Of a stretch of DNA of 8,327 bases, positions 1 to 5,798 are shown one piece after another (the stretch's first letter is position 1; every line of letters starts with the position of its first letter). Source of the stretch: DATAFO01 sp046728935 (GTDB lineage: Bacteria; Actinomycetota; Thermoleophilia; Solirubrobacterales; 70-9); NCBI GenBank assembly GCA_046728935.1, contig JBKPFS010000116.1:1-8327 (forward strand). The letters are read 5' to 3'. The notes below the pieces were generated by a model that had not been told where the DNA came from, searched no databases, and saw only the letters and a list, made by a program, of their open reading frames with translations. The position numbers and the translations under genes were made by a program.

Positions 1-3
1 GGG

Positions 4-480
4 CTAGACCCCCTGGTCCTTCTTCAGCTGGCCTCGGATCGCCCCGTCCGGGTACGCCTCCGAGTGGACGTTGGCGTAGTAGTTCTCGGGGTGGCGCTTG
101 ATCTTGCGGATCAGCTTGCGCCTGATGTGCTTCTGGCAGCCCTCGAACGAATCCGACTCCGAGAGCGGCGGGTCGACCGTGAACAGCTCCACCTTGACCG
201 GGCCCGCGACGCCCTTGGCGCCCTTGTGGATGTGCGCTGCCGTGGCGCCACCCTCGATGTGGCGGTACTCGATGGTGAAGCAGACCTTTTTCTTCTTGGT
301 CTTGAGCGCGATCTGAATCCCGCCGCTGGCGCCTTGATCGCCGGGGCCGGGGACCTCCTCGGACGCCTTCAGCTTCGCTCCCAGCAGCGTCGCTCCGGGC
401 GAGAGCGCCGGCAGCGCGATCACCGCGGCGAGCGCCACGAGCGCGCCAAGGAGCGCGATTCTGCTCGTGCGTGAGCGCAT
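4..480 (-). CDS. Secreted CHRD-domain protein
   Basis: This encodes a 158-residue protein with a basic N-terminus (MRSRTSR) and a hydrophobic stretch at about residues 8-27, followed by SPGA, which reads as a Sec signal peptide. The rest resembles the CHRD domain, a beta-rich extracellular module named from chordin whose biochemical role in bacteria is not established. Visible signatures are the opening ASEEVPGPG, the central AAHIHKGAKG and the closing YYANVHSEAYPDGAIRGQL. Two cysteines (KVCFTI and FEGCQKHI) could form a disulfide outside the cell. The domain fills nearly the whole mature protein, so it is probably a small secreted or surface protein. The ATG has a perfect AGGAGG seven bases upstream, which fixes the start. 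The gene diverges from thrS and shares a gap of about 90 bp with it. Domain assignment is confident from motifs; the function is unknown. Confidence 0.88.
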   Translation of the reverse strand: MRSRTSRIALLGALVALAAVIALPALSPGATLLGAKLKASEEVPGPGDQGASGGIQIALKTKKKKVCFTIEYRHIEGGATAAHIHKGAKGVAGPVKVELFTVDPPLSESDSFEGCQKHIRRKLIRKIKRHPENYYANVHSEAYPDGAIRGQLKKDQGV

Positions 481-487
481 TCCCCTA

Positions 488-493
488 CCTCCT
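488..493 (-). promoter_or_regulatory. Shine-Dalgarno of the CHRD gene
   Basis: On the minus strand this reads AGGAGG, seven bases before the ATG at 478-480. It is the strongest ribosome-binding site in the window. It contrasts with thrS, rpmI and the sulfotransferase gene, which show none. Confidence 0.75.
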
Positions 494-548
494 GGCTTGC
501 TTTGGACGAACGCGGTGAGCCTACCGCGGCGGCGCCGAGCGCCGTGGA

Positions 549-554
549 TAGCAT
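549..554 (+). promoter_or_regulatory. Weak candidate -10 element for thrS
   Basis: TAGCAT fits the actinobacterial TANNNT pattern. It lies nine bases before an in-frame GTG (564) and eighteen before the ATG (573). No -35 hexamer is visible about 17 bp upstream. Because thrS has no Shine-Dalgarno, a leaderless or very short-leader transcript starting near 562-564 would fit. A six-base partial match in GC-rich DNA is weak evidence. Confidence 0.25.
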
Positions 555-572
555 GGCCTTCCTGTGCCTGGC

Positions 573-2495
573 ATGAGCGTCACACTCCCCGACGGCTCGG
601 ATCTGGCGCTTCCCGACGGCGCCACGGGCGCGGATGCCGCCGCCGCGATCGGCCCGGGGCTGGCGCGCGACGCGATCGCCGTCAGGGTCGACGGCGAGCT
701 TCGCGACCTGACGGCGGAGCTGCCCGACGGGGCCACGATCGAGGTGGTCACCCCCGGTGAGGACGCGGACGCCCTCTGGCTGACCAGGCACGACGCCGCC
801 CACGTGATGGCCACCGCGGTGCTCGAGCTCTGGCCCGGCACCAAGGTCTCGATCGGCCCCCCGATCGCCGACGGCTTCTATTACGACTTCGAGTTCCCCG
901 ACGGCGACCGCCCCTCGGAGGCCGACCTGGAGCGGATCGAGGAGCGGATGCGCGCTCACGTGGAGGCGGACGAGCCGTTCGAGCGGTCCGAGCTCCCGGT
1001 CGCCGAGGCGATCGAGCGCTTCCGCGCCGAGGACCAGCCCTACAAGGTCGAGCTGATCGAGGACCTCGTTCGCGACGAGGGCGTCGAGTCGGTGTCGCTG
1101 TACCGCAACGGCCCCTTCACCGATCTGTGCCGCGGGCCGCACGGGCCGTCCACCGGTCGCATCGGCGCCTTCAAGCTCAACTCCCTCGCGGGCGCCTACT
1201 GGCGCGGCGACGAGACCCGCCAGATGCTGACCCGGATCTACGGCACCGCGTTCTTCAGCCAGGCCGACCTCGAGCGGCACCTGGAGCGCCTCGCCGAGGC
1301 GCGCGCCCGCGACCATCGCAAGCTGGGACCGGAGCTCGAGCTGTTCATGCTGCGGCCCGAGGCGCCGGGGATGCCGTTTTGGCTCCCGCAGGGGACGGTG
1401 CTGCTCGAGCTGATCGAGGCCGAGGTCCGCAAGCAGCTCACGCGACGCGGCTACGTGGAGATCCGGACCCCGGAGGTGCTGGACGAGGAGCTCTGGCACC
1501 GCTCCGGCCACTGGGACAACTACCGCGAGAACATGTTCTTCGCCGAGCCGTCCGGGCGCGAGGGCGATGAGCGTCGGTTCGCGCTCAAGCCGATGAACTG
1601 TCCCGGCGCGTGCCTCACGTACGCCGGCGAGCGGCGCTCGTACCGCGACCTGCCGCTCCGGCTCGCCGAGTTCGGCCAGGTCTTCCGCTACGAGCGCGAG
1701 GGAGTTCTCCACGGGCTGCTGCGCGTCCGCGCCTTCACCCAGGACGACGCCCACGTCTACTGCACGCTCGAGCAGATCCCGGACGAGGTGGACTCGATCT
1801 GCGAGGCGATCGACGAGCTCTACGCGCGCTTCGGATTCGATGAGGTGAGCGTCGAGCTCTCGACGCGGCCCGACAAGTCGATCGGCACCGACGAACAGTG
1901 GGAGCGGGCCGAGGCGGCGCTTCGCGAGGCGCTCGAGCGCCAGGGGCGCGACTACGAGTTGACCCCGGGCGAGGGCACGTTCTACGGGCCGAAGATCGAC
2001 TTCCACATCACCGACGCGCTCGGCCGCTCGTGGCAATGCGGCACCTGCCAGATCGACTTCTTCATGCCGGAGCGCTTCGACCTCAGCTACCAGGGCGAGG
2101 ACAACGCCGAGCACACGCCGGTGATGATCCACCGGGCCCTGCTCGGATCGCTGGAGCGCTTCGTCGGCATCCTGACCGAGCATTTCGGCGGGCGCTTCCC
2201 GGTCTGGCTGGCGCCGGTCCAGGCGATCGTGCTGCCGGTGGCCGACCGCCACCTCGACTACGCATACCAAGTGGCCAACGCGCTTGGCGAGGCGGGGGTG
2301 CGCTGCCGCGTCGACGAGCGCTCGGAGTCGGTGGGGAAGAAGATCCGCGACGCCGAGCTGGGGAAGCTCCCCTACATGCTCGTGGTCGGCGACCGCGAGG
2401 AGGCGGATGGCACCGTCGCCGTACGCTCCCACGATGGGGGCGACGTCGGCTCGATGAGTCCCGCCGAGATCGCGGAGTCGATCGTCGCGGCTTAG
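573..2495 (+). CDS. thrS: Threonyl-tRNA synthetase
   Basis: Class II aminoacyl-tRNA synthetase that charges tRNA-Thr in the cytoplasm. The domain order is complete: N-terminal TGS domain (residues 1-60, opening MSVTLPDGS), editing domain, catalytic core and C-terminal anticodon-binding domain (from about WLAPVQAIVLP). Editing-site ligands are H73, H77, C186 and H190, the counterparts of E. coli H73/H77/C182/H186. The catalytic zinc ligands appear as C343 (MNCPG), H394 (TQDDAH) and H520 (MIHRA). Motif 2 reads FRYEREGVLHGLLRVRAFTQDDAH-like. Numbering from the ATG at 573 matches E. coli at H73/H77, so I prefer it, although an in-frame GTG at 564 (adding three residues) is possible. Neither start has a clear Shine-Dalgarno. 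The length of 640 residues is normal for the family. The stop codon overlaps that of the convergent gene downstream, so there is no room for a separate terminator. Confidence 0.97.
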   Translation: MSVTLPDGSDLALPDGATGADAAAAIGPGLARDAIAVRVDGELRDLTAELPDGATIEVVTPGEDADALWLTRHDAAHVMATAVLELWPGTKVSIGPPIADGFYYDFEFPDGDRPSEADLERIEERMRAHVEADEPFERSELPVAEAIERFRAEDQPYKVELIEDLVRDEGVESVSLYRNGPFTDLCRGPHGPSTGRIGAFKLNSLAGAYWRGDETRQMLTRIYGTAFFSQADLERHLERLAEARARDHRKLGPELELFMLRPEAPGMPFWLPQGTVLLELIEAEVRKQLTRRGYVEIRTPEVLDEELWHRSGHWDNYRENMFFAEPSGREGDERRFALKPMNCPGACLTYAGERRSYRDLPLRLAEFGQVFRYEREGVLHGLLRVRAFTQDDAHVYCTLEQIPDEVDSICEAIDELYARFGFDEVSVELSTRPDKSIGTDEQWERAEAALREALERQGRDYELTPGEGTFYGPKIDFHITDALGRSWQCGTCQIDFFMPERFDLSYQGEDNAEHTPVMIHRALLGSLERFVGILTEHFGGRFPVWLAPVQAIVLPVADRHLDYAYQVANALGEAGVRCRVDERSESVGKKIRDAELGKLPYMLVVGDREEADGTVAVRSHDGGDVGSMSPAEIAESIVAA

Positions 2496-3742
2496 CCGCG
2501 CCGGGCCTTGCGGAAGAAGTCGCCCTCGCGGGGCGTGAGGCGGAAGCGCCGCGAGATCTTGCCGGTGAGGCTCCGCCGCGGGCGCTTGAACCGCACCGTT
2601 CGCGGCTTGCCGCCGACGGGGTTGACGACCGCCGTCCCGCGCCTGAACTCGCGGCGCCAGAGGCCCCTGTGATCGTGGCGGTGACCCTGGGGGCCTCCGG
2701 GGTTGGTGCTCCAGCGCCGCCACCAGTCACCGCCCTCGCCCGCCACCGGCGGCTCGGTGCGGAAGTCCGAGGCGATCGCGTCCTTGCCCTTGCGGACGAG
2801 CAGGTAGCTCGCCACCTCGTAGCTCGCCTGACGCACGTTCTCGAGGTAGGGCTCGAGCACCACGCTCTTGCCGCGGCCATGGAGCCAGTCGATATGGCGT
2901 ATCAGGGTCGAGTAGCCGTACTTGCCCTTGCCCTTGGTGAGCCCCCGGTCGTTGAACCCGTGCTCGAGCTCGATCACGTCGGCGGCATCCACCTCGCGCC
3001 GAACCTCGGGGTCGGAGTGGCGGAGCCACCAGAGGGCGTTGTGGGTGATCTGCGCGTCGGGGAACGCGTTGCGGATCTGCTCCAAAAAGTCGACCATGTA
3101 GCGCTGCCACCTCTGCTCGGTCATCGGCCCGCCGGTGCGCGGGTCGATCGGGGTGACCGGATCCCCGTTCCCGTTCCCGACCCGGAACTCGAGGTTCACG
3201 TCGTCGATGAACAGCCCGTCGTAGCCCGAGCCGTCGGGGCTCTGGGCGTCGGAGTAGTCGAACGTCTCGCGCGCGTTCTGGATCCACCAGGAGCGAAAGC
3301 CGGCGTTGCCGAAGTCCGCGGCGTACTGCGGGCAGGTTCCCCCGGAACAGCCGAATGGGATGTAGAGTGGACGCCCCGCGCCGTCGCGAAGGACCCAGCT
3401 GGGGTGATCGGAGATCACGTCCGAGTCGTAGATCGCGTAGAGGTCGCGGTAGAAGGAGGCCGGCGGCGGCGACCAAGGGAGGGCGTACTCGTCGAAGTAG
3501 GGGGCGTAGCCGCGCATCTGGAAGTAGTGCGTTCGCATCCAGTTCTGGGCTTCGGGGGGCGGCTGGGTGATGAAGCCGTCGAAGGAGGAGTTCGCGTTTC
3601 GCACCAGCCTGATCCCGCCGGCGTGGGCGATGGCCGGGAGCGCGGCGAGCCCAACCGCGACCACCGCGAGCGCAAGGAAAAGCCGGCGCGGCTTCCGCAT
3701 CCGCTCCGGCGCCCCCGAAACCGCTGTGCCCTGCGTTGCCAT
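2492..3742 (-). CDS. Secreted GHL15-like putative glycoside hydrolase
   Basis: This 416-residue protein resembles the GHL15 'hypothetical glycosyl hydrolase' family, a TIM-barrel group related to glycosidases whose substrates are mostly unknown. The N-terminus carries a basic stretch and hydrophobic core with an AHA|GG signal-peptidase site after about residue 41, so it should be exported. Barrel features include the aromatic-rich N-terminal part (WMRTHYFQMRGY), HPSWVLRDGAGRPLY, and GYDGLFIDDVN at residues 173-183, where D180 or D181 is the likely catalytic acid. ITHNALWW and ADVIELEHGF come next. The end FRRGTAVVNPVGG resembles the C-terminal beta-sandwich of such enzymes, followed by a very basic tail. 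The start could instead be M15 (ATG at 3698-3700), which sits directly before the basic signal region; GGAG lies close to it, whereas the first ATG has no Shine-Dalgarno. The fold is moderately certain; the substrate is unknown, possibly a surface polysaccharide. Confidence 0.82.
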   Translation of the reverse strand: MATQGTAVSGAPERMRKPRRLFLALAVVAVGLAALPAIAHAGGIRLVRNANSSFDGFITQPPPEAQNWMRTHYFQMRGYAPYFDEYALPWSPPPASFYRDLYAIYDSDVISDHPSWVLRDGAGRPLYIPFGCSGGTCPQYAADFGNAGFRSWWIQNARETFDYSDAQSPDGSGYDGLFIDDVNLEFRVGNGNGDPVTPIDPRTGGPMTEQRWQRYMVDFLEQIRNAFPDAQITHNALWWLRHSDPEVRREVDAADVIELEHGFNDRGLTKGKGKYGYSTLIRHIDWLHGRGKSVVLEPYLENVRQASYEVASYLLVRKGKDAIASDFRTEPPVAGEGGDWWRRWSTNPGGPQGHRHDHRGLWRREFRRGTAVVNPVGGKPRTVRFKRPRRSLTGKISRRFRLTPREGDFFRKARRG

Positions 3743-3786
3743 TACGCCGTTCAGGTGCGGTCTACCACAGAACGGCTAGTCGATCT

Positions 3787-3804
3787 GTAGTATCCGGTAG
3801 TTAT
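3787..3804. repeat. Short direct repeat, about one helical turn apart
   Basis: GTAGTAT (3787-3793) and GTAGTTAT (3797-3804) begin ten bases apart in a comparatively AT-rich patch. The patch lies between the divergent starts of the GHL15-like gene and the infC promoter. Two similar half-sites one helical turn apart could bind a regulator on one DNA face, but the match is short and could be chance. Confidence 0.3.
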
Positions 3805-3826
3805 TCGCAGGCTTTGGGAGGTTTTG

Positions 3827-3850
3827 GCAAGGCGCTGAACGCGCCCTTGC
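3827..3850. repeat. Inverted repeat overlapping the infC -35 region
   Basis: GCAAGGCGC (3827-3835), the five-base spacer TGAAC, then GCGCCCTTGC (3841-3850) form nine base pairs with one unpaired C. The right arm runs into the proposed -35 hexamer at 3847-3852. It is placed like an operator for a dimeric repressor. It is not positioned as a terminator, since no gene ends here on either strand. Confidence 0.45.
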
Positions 3851-3874
3851 GCGATTCCGCCCGTTCCCTATACT
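3847..3874 (+). promoter_or_regulatory. Sigma70-type promoter for the infC operon
   Basis: TTGCGC (3847-3852) and TATACT (3869-3874) are separated by 16 bp, giving the best consensus-like promoter I found in the window. Transcription would start around 3880-3883. This leaves an infC leader of about 140 nt, and the same promoter would drive infC and the two aminotransferase-like genes coupled to it. Confidence 0.6.
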
Positions 3875-3882
3875 GCGCGGCG

Positions 3883-3915
3883 ATGAAGGGCCCTGAGATC
3901 CGTTCGCGCCGCTGA
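3883..3915 (+). CDS. Possible ten-codon leader peptide upstream of infC
   Basis: ATG at 3883 opens a short frame encoding MKGPEIRSRR and ends with TGA at 3913-3915. The ATG sits eight bases after the TATACT element, so the predicted transcript would begin at or one to three bases before it and the peptide would be read leaderless. The ORF lies about 105 bases before infC. The last three codons encode Ser-Arg-Arg. IF3 is known to disfavour initiation on leaderless mRNA, so such a peptide could in principle sense IF3 level. Translation is not demonstrated, and a ten-codon ORF can arise by chance. Confidence 0.3.
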   Translation: MKGPEIRSRR

Positions 3916-3996
3916 GCGCCCGTGCCCTTCCCCGTCTCGTCCTCCTCCGTCTCCCCGCAGGCCGCTTGACGCTGGTCCTCGCCGTGACGTCCTAGT

Positions 3997-4016
3997 GCTC
4001 CCCGGATCGGGAGAGC
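3997..4016 (+). promoter_or_regulatory. Hairpin that sequesters the infC Shine-Dalgarno
   Basis: GCTC/CCCG pairs with CGGG/GAGC: 3997-4000 with 4013-4016, and 4001-4004 with 4008-4011. A4012 is bulged and the loop is GAT. The infC Shine-Dalgarno (GGGAGAG, 4009-4015, about seven bases from ATG 4021) lies wholly inside the 3' arm, so folding would block initiation. Another CTCCC at 3951-3955 could pair with the same GGGAG, giving an alternative structure. This layout would suit translational control of IF3, but a regulator is not identified. Confidence 0.45.
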
Positions 4017-4020
4017 GCTG

Positions 4021-4641
4021 ATGCCGGTCCCGAGGCGATTCGACCGGCAACCGCCGGAGCGTGACCCGACTCGGATCAACGAGCGCATCCGCGTCGCCGA
4101 GGTTCGCCTGATCGACGAGGACGGCAGCCAGATCGGCGTCGTCGCCACCGACGAGGCGCTGAAGATGGCGCACGACCGCGACCTGGACCTGGTCGAGGTC
4201 GCCCCGCAATCCCGCCCGCCCGTCGCGCGCCTGCTCGACTACTCGAAGTACAAGTACGAGCAGGAGCAGAAGGCGAAGGCCGCGCGCAAGCACCAGCAGC
4301 AGGTGAACGTGCGCGAGATCAAGCTGCGGCCGAAGATCGCCGACCACGACTACGAGACCAAGAAGGGCCACGTGGAGCGCTTCCTGCGCCAGGGCGACAA
4401 GGTCAAGGTCACGATCATGTTCCGCGGTCGCGAGCAGGCGCACCCGGAGCGCGGCCGCGCGCTGCTCGAACGGCTCTACGAGGACGTCACCGAGCTGGCC
4501 ACGATCGAACAGCAGCCCGAGCAGGAGGGCCGCAATATGCACATGTTGCTCGCACCCCCGCGAGCCGCCGCCCGCGCCGCCCAGGCGGCCCCCTCGGACG
4601 GCGCGCCCTCAGAGCCGCCCGCCGCCGCAGCCGGGTCGTGA
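4021..4641 (+). CDS. infC: Translation initiation factor IF-3
   Basis: IF3 binds the 30S subunit, keeps it apart from 50S and proofreads start-codon and initiator-tRNA pairing. The 206-residue protein shows both domains. The N-terminal domain contains INERIRVAEVRLIDEDGSQIG and LDLVEVAP. The lysine-rich linker helix spans YSKYKYEQEQKAKAARKHQQQ, and the C-terminal domain contains VREIKLRPKIADHDYETK and FRGREQAH (residues 134-141), ending EGRNMHMLLAP. Beyond the usual family end it carries about 27 residues of Ala/Pro-rich, probably disordered tail. The start is a plain ATG with GGGAG upstream, unlike the AUU start of E. coli infC. The stop codon overlaps the GTG of the next gene (GTGA), so the aminotransferase gene is probably translationally coupled to it. 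A strong promoter and structured leader precede it. Confidence 0.96.
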   Translation: MPVPRRFDRQPPERDPTRINERIRVAEVRLIDEDGSQIGVVATDEALKMAHDRDLDLVEVAPQSRPPVARLLDYSKYKYEQEQKAKAARKHQQQVNVREIKLRPKIADHDYETKKGHVERFLRQGDKVKVTIMFRGREQAHPERGRALLERLYEDVTELATIEQQPEQEGRNMHMLLAPPRAAARAAQAAPSDGAPSEPPAAAAGS

Positions 4642-5798
4642 GCGAACCCGAGCTGCCTGTCTTCGACGTCCGCGTCGAGCAGGTGGACCTGGACGCGGTC
4701 GCCGCGACGCTCCGGTCGGGCTGGCTGAGCGCGGGTCCGGAGACGGAGGCGTTCGAACGCGAGTTCGCGGAGCACCTCGGCTCGAAGCACGTGCTGGCGC
4801 TCTCGAGTTGCACCGCCGCACTTCACCTCGCCTGCATCGCGGCCGGCATCGAGTCGGGCGACGAGGTGATCGTGCCCTCGCTGACGTTCGTCGCCACCGC
4901 GAACGCAGTCCGCTACTGCGGCGGTCGGCCCGTGTTCTGCGATCTCGTCGGCGGCGAGGGAAACGATCTCAACATGGACGTCGAGCTCGTCGAATCGCTG
5001 ATCACCGAGCGCACGAAGGCGGTGATCCCGGTCCACTGGGCCGGCTACCCGGTCGAGATCGCGACCCTCCACGAGCTCTGTGAGCGCCGGGGACTGACTT
5101 TGATCGAGGACTGTGCCCACGCTCCCTGGGCCGAATTCGGTGGCCGCCAACTTGGCACGTTCGGACTTGCCGGCTGCTTCAGCTTCTTCCCCAACAAGGT
5201 GCTTGGTGTGGGCGAGGGCGGAGCCCTTTGCACCGACTCGGACGAGGTCGCCGACCGTGTGCGGCGACTGCGCTCGCAGGGGATGACGGCGACCACGATC
5301 GATCGCCACCGCGGTGCGGCGATGAGCTACGACGTCGTCGAGATCGGCTTCAACTATCGCTTCGACGACCTTCGCGCCGCCCTGATCCGCCCGCGCTTCG
5401 CCCGTCTCGGCGACGAGGTCGCGCGCCGCCGTCGGTACATCGAGCGCTACCGGCAGCTGCTCGCCGACGGCGAGGGGATCGGGGTCGCCTACGTCGGCAA
5501 CGAAACCTCGCGGTCGTCCTGCTACCTGATGGGAATCCTGGTCGAGCCCGAGCTGCGCTCGGCCGTTCGCGACCGCCTGCGCGACGAGCACGGCGTTCAG
5601 ACCACGGTCTACCCGGCGACTCACGAGCTGGGCGGCTACATGCGGGAGTTCGGCAAGGTGTCGCTGCCGAAGACCGAGGACGCGGCGCGGCGCCTCCTCT
5701 CGATCCCGCTCTACCCGCGGATGGAGGACGAGGTGCAGCAGCGGGTCGCGGATGCGGTTCGCGAGTCAGTGGCCCACGAGACCGAGGTCGCGGTGTGA
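4638..5798 (+). CDS. DegT/DnrJ/EryC1-family aminotransferase, lysine-intact paralogue
   Basis: A 386-residue fold-type I PLP enzyme of the sugar aminotransferase family, which transfers an amino group to keto-sugar nucleotides used for surface glycans or glycosylated metabolites. Key elements are SGWLSAGPETEAFE at the N-terminus, the phosphate-binding SSCTAALHLA, the PLP-ring aspartate D158 in LIEDCAHA, and the Schiff-base lysine K187 in CFSFFPNKVLGVGEGG. GFNYRFDDLRAAL contributes to the neighbouring subunit's site in this family. The length is normal and all visible catalytic residues are present. It starts with GTG inside the infC stop (GTGA) with no clear Shine-Dalgarno, so translation probably depends on ribosomes finishing infC. 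The next gene is a diverged tandem paralogue joined by another GTGA overlap. The exact sugar substrate cannot be told. A role in cell-surface glycan synthesis is inferred from family and from the nearby sulfotransferase. Confidence 0.92.
   Translation: MSEPELPVFDVRVEQVDLDAVAATLRSGWLSAGPETEAFEREFAEHLGSKHVLALSSCTAALHLACIAAGIESGDEVIVPSLTFVATANAVRYCGGRPVFCDLVGGEGNDLNMDVELVESLITERTKAVIPVHWAGYPVEIATLHELCERRGLTLIEDCAHAPWAEFGGRQLGTFGLAGCFSFFPNKVLGVGEGGALCTDSDEVADRVRRLRSQGMTATTIDRHRGAAMSYDVVEIGFNYRFDDLRAALIRPRFARLGDEVARRRRYIERYRQLLADGEGIGVAYVGNETSRSSCYLMGILVEPELRSAVRDRLRDEHGVQTTVYPATHELGGYMREFGKVSLPKTEDAARRLLSIPLYPRMEDEVQQRVADAVRESVAHETEVAV

Noticed and set aside
420..2723. A 767-codon open frame on the minus strand across thrS
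   Set aside because: It lies opposite the unmistakable thrS gene. Its translation is rich in Arg, Leu, Val and Ala with no recognisable domain, as expected for the mirror frame of a GC-rich gene.
1898..3790. A 630-codon plus-strand frame across the end of thrS and the GHL15-like gene
   Set aside because: It is a low-complexity Arg/Ala/Pro translation without motifs and runs across two well-supported genes on opposite strands.
3995..4021. Eight-codon GTG ORF whose TGA overlaps the infC ATG (TGATG)
   Set aside because: It could act in translational coupling, but it has no Shine-Dalgarno and its start lies at the base of the SD hairpin. Chance overlap is at least as likely.
4476..5624. A 382-codon minus-strand frame opposite infC and the first aminotransferase gene
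   Set aside because: It is the complementary-frame shadow of the DegT-type gene; no domain or start signal supports it.
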